In this document: one piece after another, positions 50,814 through 59,861 of the stretch
Layout: every line of letters begins with the position of its first letter
Position numbering within the stretch: the first letter of the stretch is position 1
DNA from: Deinococcus koreensis
GTDB lineage: Bacteria; Deinococcota; Deinococci; Deinococcales; Deinococcaceae
DNA length: 64,000 nucleotides
NCBI RefSeq assembly: GCF_002901445.1
Contig: NZ_PPPD01000002.1
Coordinates: 310,001 to 374,000, forward strand
Reading direction: 5' to 3'
Made by a program: the position numbers and the translations under genes
The notes under the pieces: model-generated
Databases searched by the model: none
Seen by the model: the letters and a program-made list of their open reading frames with translations, nothing else
What the model was told of the DNA's origin: nothing

Positions 50814-51220
50814 GGCTGGGCCTCCTCACCGCCGCCTGGAAGGCCGCGCAGCCCCAGGGACGATTCCCCATTGTGAGGGCAGACTGGAACCTTCTCTACC
50901 CCAACGGAGCGTCAGCCCCCGGTGCGCTGCAATGTCAGGACGCTCAGGCCGTAGGGCGTGCGCTCATCTGCGGCCCGGTCGCAGCGGGCGGTCTCCGTCC
51001 ACGCTCCGGTCAGCCCGGCAATAGAGCGCGTCCTCTTGCAGAGTTTCCATAGGTCCATAGCGCGGAGCCACGACACCGGTCGGCATCAGCGAGGGAGGCG
51101 CAAACACCAGTTGGTCTGGTGCTTTCTGGTACTGCGAAGGTTCGGCTGTATGCCTCTGGTGAACACTCCGGCGCTGCCTGCCGCGCCGAATCTGACCGGA
51201 CAGAGCGGACTCCCTGCGCC
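50814..51220. other. Upstream region of the urease operon; no secure gene
   Basis: This 407-bp gap contains the urease promoter, which I could not place. A minus-strand 48-codon frame (51058 to 50912) reads through with no ribosome-binding site and is not convincing. An inverted repeat, CACCAG(51105-51110)-TTGGT-CTGGTG(51116-51121), followed by CTTTCT could be a weak terminator on the plus strand. Confidence 0.4.
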
Positions 51221-51397
51221 TCAGGGGGTGCTGGACGCCGCCTTCACCCGCTCGGGGGCTGGGGCTGTGGTCGCGGACGCTGGAGAATCGAGGGCGTCGG
51301 CAATCCGCTCCAACGCGGCGGCGATGCGCTCCTGCGTCTTGGGCCTGGGTTGAGACTTGGACTTGGGCGCGGCCACCTCATCTTTATTTTTCTTCAT
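51221..51397 (-). CDS. Small hypothetical protein with amphipathic coiled-coil-like segment
   Basis: From the ATG at 51397 this gives 58 residues, starting with a lysine-rich segment (KKNKDEVAAPKSKSQPRPK), then an amphipathic helix ERIAAALERIADAL (residues 26-39), then an Ala/Ser/Pro-rich end. The helix suggests a short coiled coil for self-association. No family is recognised. TATTGT lies 5 bp upstream of the ATG on the minus strand, which would suit a leaderless transcript, and an inverted repeat TTACA-N5-TGTAA lies just upstream. The coding status is uncertain. Confidence 0.4.
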   Translation of the reverse strand: MKKNKDEVAAPKSKSQPRPKTQERIAAALERIADALDSPASATTAPAPERVKAASSTP

Positions 51398-51418
51398 GAG
51401 ACACAATACTGCTCAGGA

Positions 51419-51433
51419 TTACATTTTCTGTAA
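51419..51433. promoter_or_regulatory. TTACA-N5-TGTAA inverted repeat upstream of the 58-residue ORF
   Basis: TTACA at 51419-51423 and TGTAA at 51429-51433 are exact complements with a 5-nt spacer. It lies 22-36 bp before the minus-strand ATG at 51397, next to its probable -10, and is in the local A+T-rich patch. Confidence 0.35.
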
Positions 51434-52039
51434 CTTCGGCTGCGGTGAAGTACTCCAGGCTGGGAATGCCCTGCCAGCCGGCCAGCCTCATCACTCGAGC
51501 ACACGGTTTCCCTCGATCTCCGCGGCGGAGAACCGAGCACGCGTCAGGTCAAGAATGAGGGGGAGTGCCGACGAGAGGTGTGGTCGGGGAGCTGCTCGGG
51601 GAGCTGCGGCGCCCCCGTGCGCCTGACCCTCGCGGCCGGCCGCATCGCCTGCCCTGATGGGGCGCCGGTAGTCCTGCTCGATCCTGTCCGGCTGATGCGG
51701 TCTCGGATTCGTTCGCCACCCTGGACAGGCTCCTGTGGCGACGCTCCGCCACGCCGCCAGTCCGTGTCCCCCTTCATGTGGTTGGCCGGAGCGCTGGGTC
51801 GGCAGTGACGTGAGGGGGGCGCGCAGCCGACGCTGGGCGGCCTGCTGTCCGGATCGGTGGGCGCGTTTGTGCTCCAGGGCCACCGGAATACCGGCTCCGG
51901 TCTGCGCTCTCCAGGCGGCGCGGCGAACCGCCTGGGACACCTGGCAGACCGTGGCCTGACCCGGCCAAGGCACAGTGTTCCGCGTGCCAGGCCCGCCATG
52001 CCGCGGCCACCTCGTGATCTGCCCGGCACCTTCCTCTCT
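51434..52039. other. Gene-poor region upstream of the HD-GYP gene
   Basis: About 600 bp with no start-to-stop frame that resembles a protein. Reading the minus strand near 51690 gives a short IEQDYR-like segment reminiscent of the C-terminus of some DDE transposases, but frames do not stay open and flanking repeats are absent. The HD-GYP gene has no clear Shine-Dalgarno sequence within it. Confidence 0.3.
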
Positions 52040-53572
52040 ATGACGTCCACCGCCCTGCCCGCACCCCCCGACCTCGCCAGCGCCTTCCAGGACGTCCGAA
52101 CCGCCCTGCACGCCGGCGACCCGGCGCACCTTGACCGCTGCTGGGACGAGGTGCTGCAGGCGCTGTGCACCGTGCTTCCAGGCGTGCAGCGCGCGTCCCT
52201 GGCGATCCGGAGCGGCTCGCACTTCAGCGTGCGGGCGGTCGCCGGCTATCCGGTTCACCTGCGCGGACTGGCGCTGCCCACCTACACCGAGCGCGCCTGG
52301 TACGGTCAGGGCGACGACCTGTGGCGGCGGGGGGTGCCGCGCAGCCTCGAGGGTGAGGCGCTGCACGCCCACCTGGCCGCCATCGAACGGATGTTCCCGC
52401 CCCTGGCCCACTTCGAGACGCTGCGGGCACAGGCCAGCCTCGCCGAGCTGCGCTGGAATGTGCTGCTGCCCATCGCCCTGGACGGTCAGGTTCGGGCCCA
52501 CCTCAACCTCGACGGCTTCACCCCACACGGCCGCCCGCCGTCCCTGCCACCCGCCCTGGGCACCTGGCTGGGCAGCCTGCTGGAGGAAGCTCAGGCACAG
52601 GCACCGGGACTGCTCGAGGAGCACCATGCCCTGCGGGTGATCGCTCACCTGGGCGAGACCCTCCGGCCCATACAGGATCCTGAACTGCTGCTCACCACCG
52701 GGCTGCACGAGACGGTCAGCGGCTTCGGGGCGGCCGACGCCTTCATCAGCGACGGCCTCCATCTGGACGTGCTGGGCCGCCGCCTGCGGGTGCCCGCTCC
52801 CGCCGACGAGCAGGGCTTAGCGGAGGTGCTGGGCACCCTGGGCTTCGCCTCGCCCAGCACAATTTCCGAGGTCTGCGGGCCACGGCTGATCGGGCTGATC
52901 TGGACGGGCCCGCCGCGCCCTCAACCGCTGGCCTCGACCGCGCTGCGGGGCGTGGCTGAGCGGGTTCACTATGCCACCATCCGCGCCACTGAAGAAGTGC
53001 GGCTCCGTGCGGCGCGCAATCACGCGCTGGAGATGGTGGGCGTCGTGCTGGAGGCGCGGGATCTGGAGACCCGCGGCCATACCCAGCGGGTGGCGGGACT
53101 GGCGGGCCGGCTCGGCGAGGCGCTCAGACTTCCGCCGGATCTGCTCGAAGCGCTGCACCTGGGGGCGCTGCTGCACGACCTGGGCAAGATCGCCCTGCCG
53201 GATCAGGTGCTTCTTAAATCCGGCGCCCTGAACGAGGCCGAGTGGACCTGGATCCGCCGCCATCCTCAACTCGGGTACGATCTGGCCGCCCGGCTGCCCA
53301 GCCTGCCGGCCGAGGCGCTGGACGTGATCCTCCATCACCACGAACGCTGGGACGGCTCCGGCTACCCTCATGGGCTGGCGCATGACCGGATCGGGTATCT
53401 GGCCCGGCTGTTCAGCGTGGTCGACACCTATGACGCCCTGACCAGCGTGCGGCCCTACAAAGCCGCGTGGAGCCCGCAGCAGGCCCGGGAGGAGCTGCGC
53501 AGCCAGAGTGGACGTCAGTTTGATCCGCAGGCCGTGGCCGCCTTCCTGACCCTGGATCTGGACGCAGAGTGA
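52040..53572 (+). CDS. GAF-like sensor plus HD-GYP domain protein (probable c-di-GMP phosphodiesterase)
   Basis: This 510-residue protein has an N-terminal GAF-like region (residues ~25-330; VLPGVQRASLAIRSGSHFSVRAVAGYP) and a C-terminal HD-GYP domain. HD-GYP motifs are HTQRV near 347, LHDLGKIALPDQVLLKSGALN near 378-398, HPQLGYDLA near 411, HHHERWDGSGYPHGLAHDRIGYLARLFSVVDTYDALTS near 433-470 and the final Y-K. All metal-ligand His and Asp residues are present, so activity against c-di-GMP is expected. The ATG at 52040 is chosen over a frame opening at 51857 because the added residues are low-complexity. No GGDEF gene is nearby. It is followed by 294 bp and the DUF4388 gene. Confidence 0.9.
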   Translation: MTSTALPAPPDLASAFQDVRTALHAGDPAHLDRCWDEVLQALCTVLPGVQRASLAIRSGSHFSVRAVAGYPVHLRGLALPTYTERAWYGQGDDLWRRGVPRSLEGEALHAHLAAIERMFPPLAHFETLRAQASLAELRWNVLLPIALDGQVRAHLNLDGFTPHGRPPSLPPALGTWLGSLLEEAQAQAPGLLEEHHALRVIAHLGETLRPIQDPELLLTTGLHETVSGFGAADAFISDGLHLDVLGRRLRVPAPADEQGLAEVLGTLGFASPSTISEVCGPRLIGLIWTGPPRPQPLASTALRGVAERVHYATIRATEEVRLRAARNHALEMVGVVLEARDLETRGHTQRVAGLAGRLGEALRLPPDLLEALHLGALLHDLGKIALPDQVLLKSGALNEAEWTWIRRHPQLGYDLAARLPSLPAEALDVILHHHERWDGSGYPHGLAHDRIGYLARLFSVVDTYDALTSVRPYKAAWSPQQAREELRSQSGRQFDPQAVAAFLTLDLDAE

Positions 53573-53866
53573 TCGGCAGGGGGTGGTCGGCGCGGCGCCT
53601 TGACCCGGTGGGGGCCACACCCCCCCCGGGGAGCTTTCCGCTGAACGCGTCGCGTGGGATTGACGCGGCCCTCCTCCCTGACCCGCACGGCCGATGCCAC
53701 CGTGCTGACGACGTGCTGGCCGGGCCCCACTGGGCTGTGCGCCCGCGACCAGGTGATGGTGCCCGGAGTTGCCTCTGTGCTGAAGCGGGGCGGCAGAGCG
53801 CTGTAGGGGATTCGGTGTGAGCTTCTTCAAAGACCTGCCCATGACGCACTGTGCCGATCTTCAGGT

Positions 53867-54814
53867 ATGACTTCTGCCGTTCTGACGGTTCCGGCTGCTT
53901 CACACCTCCCCCCTCTGCAGGCGCCGCGTGGAGCGTTCTCGGAAACCCACGACCGCTGGCCTTTTCAGGAGTGCCTGTGCTACCTGATCACCCAGCAGCT
54001 CACAGGGCGCCTGACGCTGCACCCGTCCGGGGTCACGCTGCACCTGAACGGCGGCAAGCTGGACGCGGTGCAGGGCGACCGGGCCCTGGGCGCCGTTCTG
54101 CTCGAGCAGGGTCTGGTGCACGAAGAGGCGCTCAGAACCGCGCTCACGGCAGGCGGGCTGCTGGGACAGACGCTTCTTCGGATGCGCGTCCTGACCGCTT
54201 TGCAGTTGAGAACGGCCCTGCGCCTTCAGGCGAGAGCGGCCCTGCCGCGCGTCCTGGGCAGCCGACCTGAACGCTATGACTTCGCACCCGGCCTGCCGCT
54301 GCCGGTACCCAGCGCCGCCATCCCCGGAGGGGACGTACTGGCCGAGGCGCTCACCGCTCAGGGAACGTTGCCTCTGGACAGTGTCTTTCAGCTGGCAGGC
54401 GTTGTTCAGCCGGTGACCGTCACCTCGGAGGCCTGGGCGCTGCTGCGCTGGGTTAATGGTCGGCGTTCCCTGCAGCGGGTGGTGCACCTCAGCGGGCTGG
54501 AGGCGGAAGCGGCGCAGGTCGCCGTGCGGCAGTTGATCGAGCAGGAGCTGATCGAACAGGGCGCCATCAGTGGCCTGAAGTTCATCGTGCCCCGGATCAA
54601 ACCCGCCTCCAATGTGCGCCAGCCGCCGGCCGGCATCCGGGGCAACCTCTTTCTCCGGCATCTGGACGGTGTGCAGGACGTATGGACTGTGATCCAGAAG
54701 CTCAACTTCCCCCAGGAGGAAGCCGTCTCGCTGCTCACATCCATGTACCGCGACGATGTGCTGGACATCGTGCACGGCCGTCAGGAATTCCAGCGCCTGC
54801 TGGAACAGTACTGA
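53867..54814 (+). CDS. DUF4388 (PATAN) domain protein
   Basis: This 315-residue protein contains a DUF4388-type region near residues 30-110 (LITQQLTGRLTLHPSGVTLHLNGGKLDAVQGDRALGAVLLEQGLVHEEALRTALTAGGLLGQTLLRM). The second half (residues ~175-315) has predicted helical segments, EAEAAQVAVRQLIEQELIEQG and a final EAVSLLTSMYRDDVLDIVHGRQEFQRLLEQY. PATAN/DUF4388 domains occur in signalling proteins of Deinococcus, cyanobacteria and myxobacteria. Being next to an HD-GYP gene, it may be its effector or partner. No Shine-Dalgarno sequence is clear; CAGGT lies directly before the ATG. The stop at 54814 is followed by a gene-poor kilobase. Confidence 0.75.
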   Translation: MTSAVLTVPAASHLPPLQAPRGAFSETHDRWPFQECLCYLITQQLTGRLTLHPSGVTLHLNGGKLDAVQGDRALGAVLLEQGLVHEEALRTALTAGGLLGQTLLRMRVLTALQLRTALRLQARAALPRVLGSRPERYDFAPGLPLPVPSAAIPGGDVLAEALTAQGTLPLDSVFQLAGVVQPVTVTSEAWALLRWVNGRRSLQRVVHLSGLEAEAAQVAVRQLIEQELIEQGAISGLKFIVPRIKPASNVRQPPAGIRGNLFLRHLDGVQDVWTVIQKLNFPQEEAVSLLTSMYRDDVLDIVHGRQEFQRLLEQY

Positions 54815-55347
54815 ACTTCAACAGGGCCGGGTTCAAGAAGCCGGGCCGAGCCGGGCAGCGGCGGCGCCCAGGAGGAGGAAAGACAAACCACGGCCTCAAG
54901 GAGGGGCACGCGGCATTGGCTGGAGGTCTGCTCCTGCTCGTCAGGCACGGCATCATCAGGCATCGCCCACCCACGAACCAGGGATCGTGCCGCCCGTCTG
55001 AAGGCTGGAGGGGCTGAACTGCACCTCGAGCCAGCGCATCGCCGCGTCCATCTGATCCGGCACGACCCATGACCGGCGGGGTCGTTCGGAATGGCCCGTT
55101 GCGCCCGCACCACCTCCGTCCTGTGCGAGGTGCCCTCACCCGGATCGGGATGAGTGTCTGCCGGTGCTGCGTCATCGGCTTCCCCATGAAGTGGAAGGGG
55201 CTGTGGATCACCATCCATGAACCCCTCACGATTTCAGCGAAGTCCAGCGCATCAGCAGGAGTGAGGCACATGGGTGCCACAGCCGGGTGGGCTGGGATCA
55301 GTTTCAGTTCAGGCCCGCCGCGCACCCGTAGAGGCCAGTGCCAGGCT
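54815..55347. other. Gene-poor region; no secure gene
   Basis: About 530 bp without a convincing gene. A minus-strand frame ending at about 54967 reads GHSERPRRSWVVPDQMDAAM and onwards to WVGDA, about 60 codons, and looks protein-like in part. It has no good start or ribosome-binding site and may be a decayed gene end. Confidence 0.3.
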
Positions 55348-55620
55348 TCAGGGCGATGTCGGCGTTGTACTCGCGGCTCCCGGCCGGTTCTCAACCCTCT
55401 GGGTGCACTTGAGGTCACTGCAGAGTGAGCAGCGGAGGGTCACCACCCCAGGGGAGATTTCGTCCAGACGCTCGAGCACCTGCCAGCACCCGTAGGGCGT
55501 CAGGTTCACGCTCTCGCCGATCAGGATCATCTCGTCGGTGTTCAGGCTCACCACCACCGTCCCCCGGCGATCTCCCATCATGTCGAGGATCCGGGACGCT
55601 GGAAATGACCGAGATATCAT
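55348..55620 (-). CDS. Small hypothetical protein
   Basis: Ninety codons from an ATG at 55620, or 77 from ATG 55581. The central part, TVVVSLNTDEMILIGESVNLTPYGCWQVLERLDEISPGVVTLRCSLC, has alternating hydrophobic residues and a CSLCSDLKC cysteine group near the C-terminus that could bind a metal. No family is recognised. The upstream DNA is A+T-rich (55600-55720) and could hold a promoter. It is downstream of folA on the same strand but 291 bp away. Confidence 0.4.
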   Translation of the reverse strand: MISRSFPASRILDMMGDRRGTVVVSLNTDEMILIGESVNLTPYGCWQVLERLDEISPGVVTLRCSLCSDLKCTQRVENRPGAASTTPTSP

Positions 55621-55911
55621 TTACTATTAATGAATTGAGGAGCAAGAGGAAGTAGTAAGGAAACATACAGACCGGGTGTGCTGAGGTGATCTGTAAGCCC
55701 CGTTATGTCTATACCTCTTCTGACAAGCCAGTGGTCGGCACCTCTCTCCAACCACTTGGCCCAACACGTTGTAAAGGTCATGGCTTCCTCTTCGATGGCC
55801 AGGAAACGGCGTCATGCCAGCTTCACGCAGGACGGAACAGTCATCCTGGAGCACCAGACTCATCGGGTTCCTTCGCACCAATCAGTGCTGTCCCCGGTGC
55901 CCACTCAGCCT
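55621..55911. other. A+T-rich island between folA and the small hypothetical gene
   Basis: About 290 bp, with the part at 55600-55740 clearly more A+T-rich than anything nearby (for example TTTACTATTAATGAATTG near 55620). A 16-codon plus-strand frame, MTEISFTINELRSKRK, with atypical codons lies at 55605-55655. The region may be a promoter for the small minus-strand gene or a trace of foreign DNA. No gene is supported. Confidence 0.35.
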
Positions 55912-56400
55912 TCAGGCCGGTTCAAGCGTCAGGAAGCTCAGGTCATACCGGTTGCGCTCATCGGCGGGGCGCTCGCGGCGGGCGACTTCTCTCCATTCGC
56001 CAGGCAGCTCGGGAAACCAGGTGTCGCCCACGATCTGCGCGTGAACGAGCGTCAGCTCCACGCGGTCAGTCTGAGGCAGGTACAGCCGGTAGATCTCCTC
56101 GCCGCCGATGATCATGACCTCGGGCACGTCTCCGGCGGCGTCCAGGGCAGCATCGGGAGACGTCACGACGGTGCAGCCCGGCGCATGGTACCCAGGGTTG
56201 CGGCTCAGGACGATGTTGTGCCGCTCCGGCAGGGGACGCTGAAGCGAGTCGTAGACCTTGCGGCCCATGACCACCGGCTTGCCCAAGGTCAGCCGTTTGA
56301 AGTGGAAGAGGTCGGCGGGCAGGCGCCAGGGCAGGTCTCCATCCTTCCCGATCACGCGGTTTTCGGCCATCGCCACGACGAAGGTGAGGCGTGGGCTCAC
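55912..56400 (-). CDS. folA: Dihydrofolate reductase
   Basis: This 162-residue enzyme reduces dihydrofolate to tetrahydrofolate with NADPH. Motifs: [32 protein letters not shown] near residues 7-38 (catalytic Asp in the PADLFHF segment), [12 protein letters not shown] near 42, [10 protein letters not shown] near 61, [15 protein letters not shown] near 94 and [16 protein letters not shown] near 116. The start is GTG at 56400, overlapping the thyA stop by 4 bp. Coupling to thyA is common because thymidylate synthase yields the dihydrofolate that this enzyme recycles. Confidence 0.95.
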   Translation of the reverse strand: MSPRLTFVVAMAENRVIGKDGDLPWRLPADLFHFKRLTLGKPVVMGRKVYDSLQRPLPERHNIVLSRNPGYHAPGCTVVTSPDAALDAAGDVPEVMIIGGEEIYRLYLPQTDRVELTLVHAQIVGDTWFPELPGEWREVARRERPADERNRYDLSFLTLEPA

Positions 56401-57191
56401 ACGGCAACCGGGGCCTTGATCCGCGGGTGCGGATCGTAGCCGGTGAGGCTGAAATCGCTGTATATGAAGGCGTCGATATCCTTCACGTCCGGATTCAGGT
56501 GCATGGTCGGGAGGGGACGGGGCTCACGCCCCAGCTGCTCGCGGGCCTGCTCAAAGTGGTTGCTGTACAGGTGGCAATCGCCGCCCGTCCAGATGAACTC
56601 GCCGGGTTCCAGGCCGCAGACCTGCGCGACCATCAGGGTGAGCAGGGCGTAGGAGGCGATGTTGAAGGGTACGCCCAGGAACAGATCGGCGGAGCGCTGA
56701 TATAACTGGCACGACAGCCGCCCATCCGCCACGTAGAACTGAAACAGGACATGGCAGGCGGGAAGGGCCATCTGCTCGATCTCGCCCACGTTCCATGCCG
56801 AGACAATCAGGCGGCGGGAATCTGGATTGGACTTGATCTGCTCGATGACCTGCGCGATCTGGTCGATGTGTTGGCCGTCCGGCGTGGGCCAGCTGCGCCA
56901 CTGCACCCCGTAGACCGGGCCGAGTTCGCCGTCCGCCCCCGCCCACTCGTCCCAGATGCTCACGCCGTTGTCCTTCAGGTAGGCGACGTTGCTGCTCCCC
57001 TTCAGGAACCACAGCAGCTCGTGGATGATGGACTTGAGGTGAACCTTCTTGGTGGTCACCAGCGGAAAGCCCGCCTGAAGGTCGAATCTGAGCTGGGCGC
57101 CGAAGACCGAGCGCGTGCCGGTGCCGGTGCGGTCGGTCTTGACGGCGCCGTGTTCGAGCACCTGGCGCATCAGGTCGAGGTAGGACTGCAT
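56397..57191 (-). CDS. thyA: Thymidylate synthase
   Basis: This 264-residue protein has the same length as E. coli ThyA. It methylates dUMP to dTMP using methylene-tetrahydrofolate. Motifs: [21 protein letters not shown] near residue 18, [26 protein letters not shown] near 54, the catalytic Cys in [12 protein letters not shown] near 146, [23 protein letters not shown] near 164-186 and [11 protein letters not shown] near 205. The frame extends upstream to 57317 into xylB; ATG 57191 gives the family start. It lies 46 bp after xylB on the same strand, so read-through from the polyol operon is possible. Confidence 0.96.
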   Translation of the reverse strand: MQSYLDLMRQVLEHGAVKTDRTGTGTRSVFGAQLRFDLQAGFPLVTTKKVHLKSIIHELLWFLKGSSNVAYLKDNGVSIWDEWAGADGELGPVYGVQWRSWPTPDGQHIDQIAQVIEQIKSNPDSRRLIVSAWNVGEIEQMALPACHVLFQFYVADGRLSCQLYQRSADLFLGVPFNIASYALLTLMVAQVCGLEPGEFIWTGGDCHLYSNHFEQAREQLGREPRPLPTMHLNPDVKDIDAFIYSDFSLTGYDPHPRIKAPVAV

Positions 57192-57237
57192 ATGGAGACC
57201 AGTGTAGGAGACGGCGAGCAAGTCGGACTCGGCCTGC

Positions 57238-58764
57238 TCAGCCCACCCCGCCCAGTGCGTGCACCGTGTCCCGGGTCTGGGTGTAGAGCTCCCGGTACAG
57301 CGAGTACAGGCGGTCATACTCGGGCTTCAGGGCTCCATTGGGCTCCACCCGTTCGCCGGGCCTGACCCAGGTGTTCAGGTCATCCCGCTCCAGCACGCCG
57401 GCCGCGAGCCCGGCCAGGAAGGCGTCGCCGTAGGAGGCGCCCACCGTGACCTGCGGCACCTCCTGCGCCAGCCCGCAGATGTCCGAGACGATCTGCAGCC
57501 AGGTGTGGCCCCGGGTACCGCCCCCCACCGCCACGACCCGCCGGATGTCGGCCCCCAGGTCGCGGAAGGCCTCGAGGTTGTGGCGGACGCCGTAGCCGAC
57601 CCCCTCCAGCGCGGCTCGGAAGAGGTGTTCACGGGTGTGAGAGAGGGTCAGCCCGGCGATCACGCCGCGGGCGCGCGGATCGTTGATGGGCGTGCGCTCG
57701 CCACTGAAGTAGGGCAGCAGGAGCAGGCCGTCCGCGCCGGGGGCGAGGGCCGCCGCCCCGGCGAACAGGGTGTCGTAGGCGGCGGCGGTCTCGTGCTCCT
57801 GGGCGAACTCATCCACGAACCAGCGGGTCAGCGAGCCGGTGGTGCCCATGCCGGCGGCCAGGTTGACCTGCCCCGGGAACGCGCCGCCGACCGACCACAC
57901 GCGCGGGTCGGGCGTGGGGGCGTCCTGCACGAGGATGAAGAAGGTCGAGGAGCCGTACATGACCATCAGGTCGCCGGGCTGCAAGGCGCCCACGCTGAGG
58001 CCCTCGGCGAGCGCGTCCACCGTGCCCACGGCGACCGGCGTGCCCTCGCGCAGCCCGGTCTCGGCCGCCGCCTGCGCGGTGACGTGGCCGGCGACCTCGT
58101 CGCTCCAGGCGAGGCGGGGCAGGACGTCCAGGCGCCGGTCGCCCAGCACGGCCGCCGCGTAGCGGTCGGTCCAGGAGCGCGTGCGCGGGTCGTACAGCGG
58201 CATGGTGTGGGCGCCGGTGTGGTGGTCGATGACGTGCTCGCCGGTCAGCCGGAAGGTCAGGTAACTGCTCGCGGTGGTGAGCATCGCGGTTCGGGTCCAG
58301 ACCTCCGGCTCGTGTTCGCGCAGCCAGCGCATCTTGGGGCCAATCGCCTGGCTGGTCAGCGCCATGTGGCTGTGCGCGAAGATCGCGTCGGCGCCGATCT
58401 CGGCCTCCAGCGCCTCGATCTGCGCCTGGGCGCGGGTATCGATGCCGTACAGGATGCCGGGCCGCAGGGGGGTTCCGGCCCCATCCAGCGGCAGCAGTGT
58501 CGGGCCGATGGCGCTGCAGGCGACCCCTGCCACCCGCCCGGCCGTGCCCGGTTCGGACAGCAGCTCCCGCAGGATGGCCTGCACGTCGGCCCACCACACG
58601 AGGTCGGCGTCCTGCTCGACGTGCCCGTGGTGCGGCATGTCGATGCCGTGGGGCACCGTGTGCTGCCGCCGAATGGCGCCCGACAGATCGACCAGCACCC
58701 CCTTGCTGGAATAGGTGCCGACGTCCACGCCGATCAGCAGGTCTCGGCCCGTCTCAGCCGACAT
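57238..58764 (-). CDS. xylB: FGGY-family carbohydrate kinase (xylulokinase-like)
   Basis: This 508-residue FGGY kinase has the N-terminal phosphate site [18 protein letters not shown] near residue 10, the substrate-side [15 protein letters not shown] near 43, [15 protein letters not shown] near 83, and the C-terminal ATP motif [20 protein letters not shown] near 413. In this context (polyol dehydrogenases plus an importer) it would phosphorylate the ketose, most likely D-xylulose, or D-ribulose, before entry to the pentose phosphate pathway. Substrate specificity cannot be fixed from sequence. It overlaps the MDR dehydrogenase gene by 11 bp and is the last gene of the operon. Confidence 0.87.
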   Translation of the reverse strand: MSAETGRDLLIGVDVGTYSSKGVLVDLSGAIRRQHTVPHGIDMPHHGHVEQDADLVWWADVQAILRELLSEPGTAGRVAGVACSAIGPTLLPLDGAGTPLRPGILYGIDTRAQAQIEALEAEIGADAIFAHSHMALTSQAIGPKMRWLREHEPEVWTRTAMLTTASSYLTFRLTGEHVIDHHTGAHTMPLYDPRTRSWTDRYAAAVLGDRRLDVLPRLAWSDEVAGHVTAQAAAETGLREGTPVAVGTVDALAEGLSVGALQPGDLMVMYGSSTFFILVQDAPTPDPRVWSVGGAFPGQVNLAAGMGTTGSLTRWFVDEFAQEHETAAAYDTLFAGAAALAPGADGLLLLPYFSGERTPINDPRARGVIAGLTLSHTREHLFRAALEGVGYGVRHNLEAFRDLGADIRRVVAVGGGTRGHTWLQIVSDICGLAQEVPQVTVGASYGDAFLAGLAAGVLERDDLNTWVRPGERVEPNGALKPEYDRLYSLYRELYTQTRDTVHALGGVG

Positions 58765-59827
58765 CGATCATCACTTTCATGGACGCCCGCTTCTCGCGGT
58801 CGGCGAACTCGAAGGCCTCGGGCGTCTGGCCGAAGGCGTAGCGCTGCGTGACCAGCGCGTCCAGGTTCACGGCGCCGCTGGCGACGAGCCCGATCGCGGC
58901 CGGGTAGCAGTTGGCGTAGCGGAACACGCCCCTGAGGGTCACCTCGCGGCTGGCGGCGCCCACGATGTCCAGACTCACCTCGGGATCGGGGGGCAGGCCC
59001 ACCAGCACGGCGACGCCGCCCGGCTTGGGCGCGCTCATGCTCAGGCGGGTGGTGGGCAGCGAACCCGCCGTCTCGAAGGCCACGTCCACCCCGCCGTGCG
59101 AGAGCGGCAGGCCGCCTTGCGCCGCGCCCAGCTCGCGGATGAAGGCCAGCGCGTCGCCGCTGCGGGCGTTGAAGGTGTGGGTCGCGCCGACCCGGCGGGC
59201 GAGCTCCAGGCGGAAGTCTTCCAGATCGACCGCGATGATGGTCGTGGCGCCCGCCGCCCGCGCCGCCATGATCGTGGTGCAGCCGATGGGGCCGGCGCCC
59301 AGCACCGCGACCGAGTACCCGGGGCGCACCTCGCCCTTGCGCGCGGCCCAGACGCCCACCGCCAGCGGCTCGAGCAGCGCCGCCGCGTCGTCCGAGACCG
59401 AGTCGGGCACCGGGAACACGAAGTCGTCGGGCCACAGCACGTACTCGCTGAGCGCCCCGTCCACGGGCGGCGTGGCCATGAAGGTCATCTCGGGGCAGAG
59501 GTTGTAGGCACCGGACTTGCAGTAGGCGCAGCGCCGGCAGGGGTAGCCGGGCTCCAGCGCCACCCGGTCGCCGGGCCTCACGCGGGTCACGCCCGCCCCG
59601 ACCGCGTCTACCACGCCGCTGACCTCGTGGCCCAGCACGAGCGGCCCCTCGACCACGAAGCGGCCGATGCGCCCGTGGGTGTAGTAGTGCACGTCGGAGC
59701 CGCACACGCCGATGCGCCCGACCCGCACGCGCACCTCGCGGGGGCCGGGGGCGGCGACCTCGCGGGTCTCCCAGGCCAGCGTGCGGTGGACGGTCAGGAC
59801 GGCCGTTTTCGAGGAGACGGAGGTCAT
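58754..59827 (-). CDS. Zinc-dependent polyol (sorbitol/xylitol-type) dehydrogenase, MDR family
   Basis: This 357-residue medium-chain dehydrogenase has the catalytic zinc site GRIGVCGSDVHYYTHGRIG near residues 38-56 and GHEVSGVVDAVG near 66, the structural zinc Cys set YPCRRCAYCKSGAYNLCPEM near 95-114, and the NAD site AVLGAGPIGCTTIMAARAAGA near 174. CGSDVHYY and the FVVEGPLVLGHE segment are typical of sorbitol/xylitol dehydrogenases, which yield fructose or xylulose. It lies 34 bp downstream of the SDR gene and overlaps xylB. Confidence 0.9.
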   Translation of the reverse strand: MTSVSSKTAVLTVHRTLAWETREVAAPGPREVRVRVGRIGVCGSDVHYYTHGRIGRFVVEGPLVLGHEVSGVVDAVGAGVTRVRPGDRVALEPGYPCRRCAYCKSGAYNLCPEMTFMATPPVDGALSEYVLWPDDFVFPVPDSVSDDAAALLEPLAVGVWAARKGEVRPGYSVAVLGAGPIGCTTIMAARAAGATTIIAVDLEDFRLELARRVGATHTFNARSGDALAFIRELGAAQGGLPLSHGGVDVAFETAGSLPTTRLSMSAPKPGGVAVLVGLPPDPEVSLDIVGAASREVTLRGVFRYANCYPAAIGLVASGAVNLDALVTQRYAFGQTPEAFEFADREKRASMKVMIDVG

Positions 59828-59861
59828 GGTCTATTCTCTCCTCTGCTCACCGGCATTGGAC

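Noticed and set aside
50912..51058. 48-codon minus-strand frame (starts MDLWKLCKRTRS)
   Set aside because: No ribosome-binding site, no family likeness and too short to support alone.
51491..52762. Minus-strand frame of 423 codons that contains an IEQDYR-like segment, considered as a transposase remnant
   Set aside because: Mostly antisense to the HD-GYP gene; the motif is short, and no terminal repeats or frame continuity support an insertion sequence.
55627..55881. 84-codon minus-strand frame in the A+T-rich island
   Set aside because: Sequence has no protein-like pattern and no start signal.
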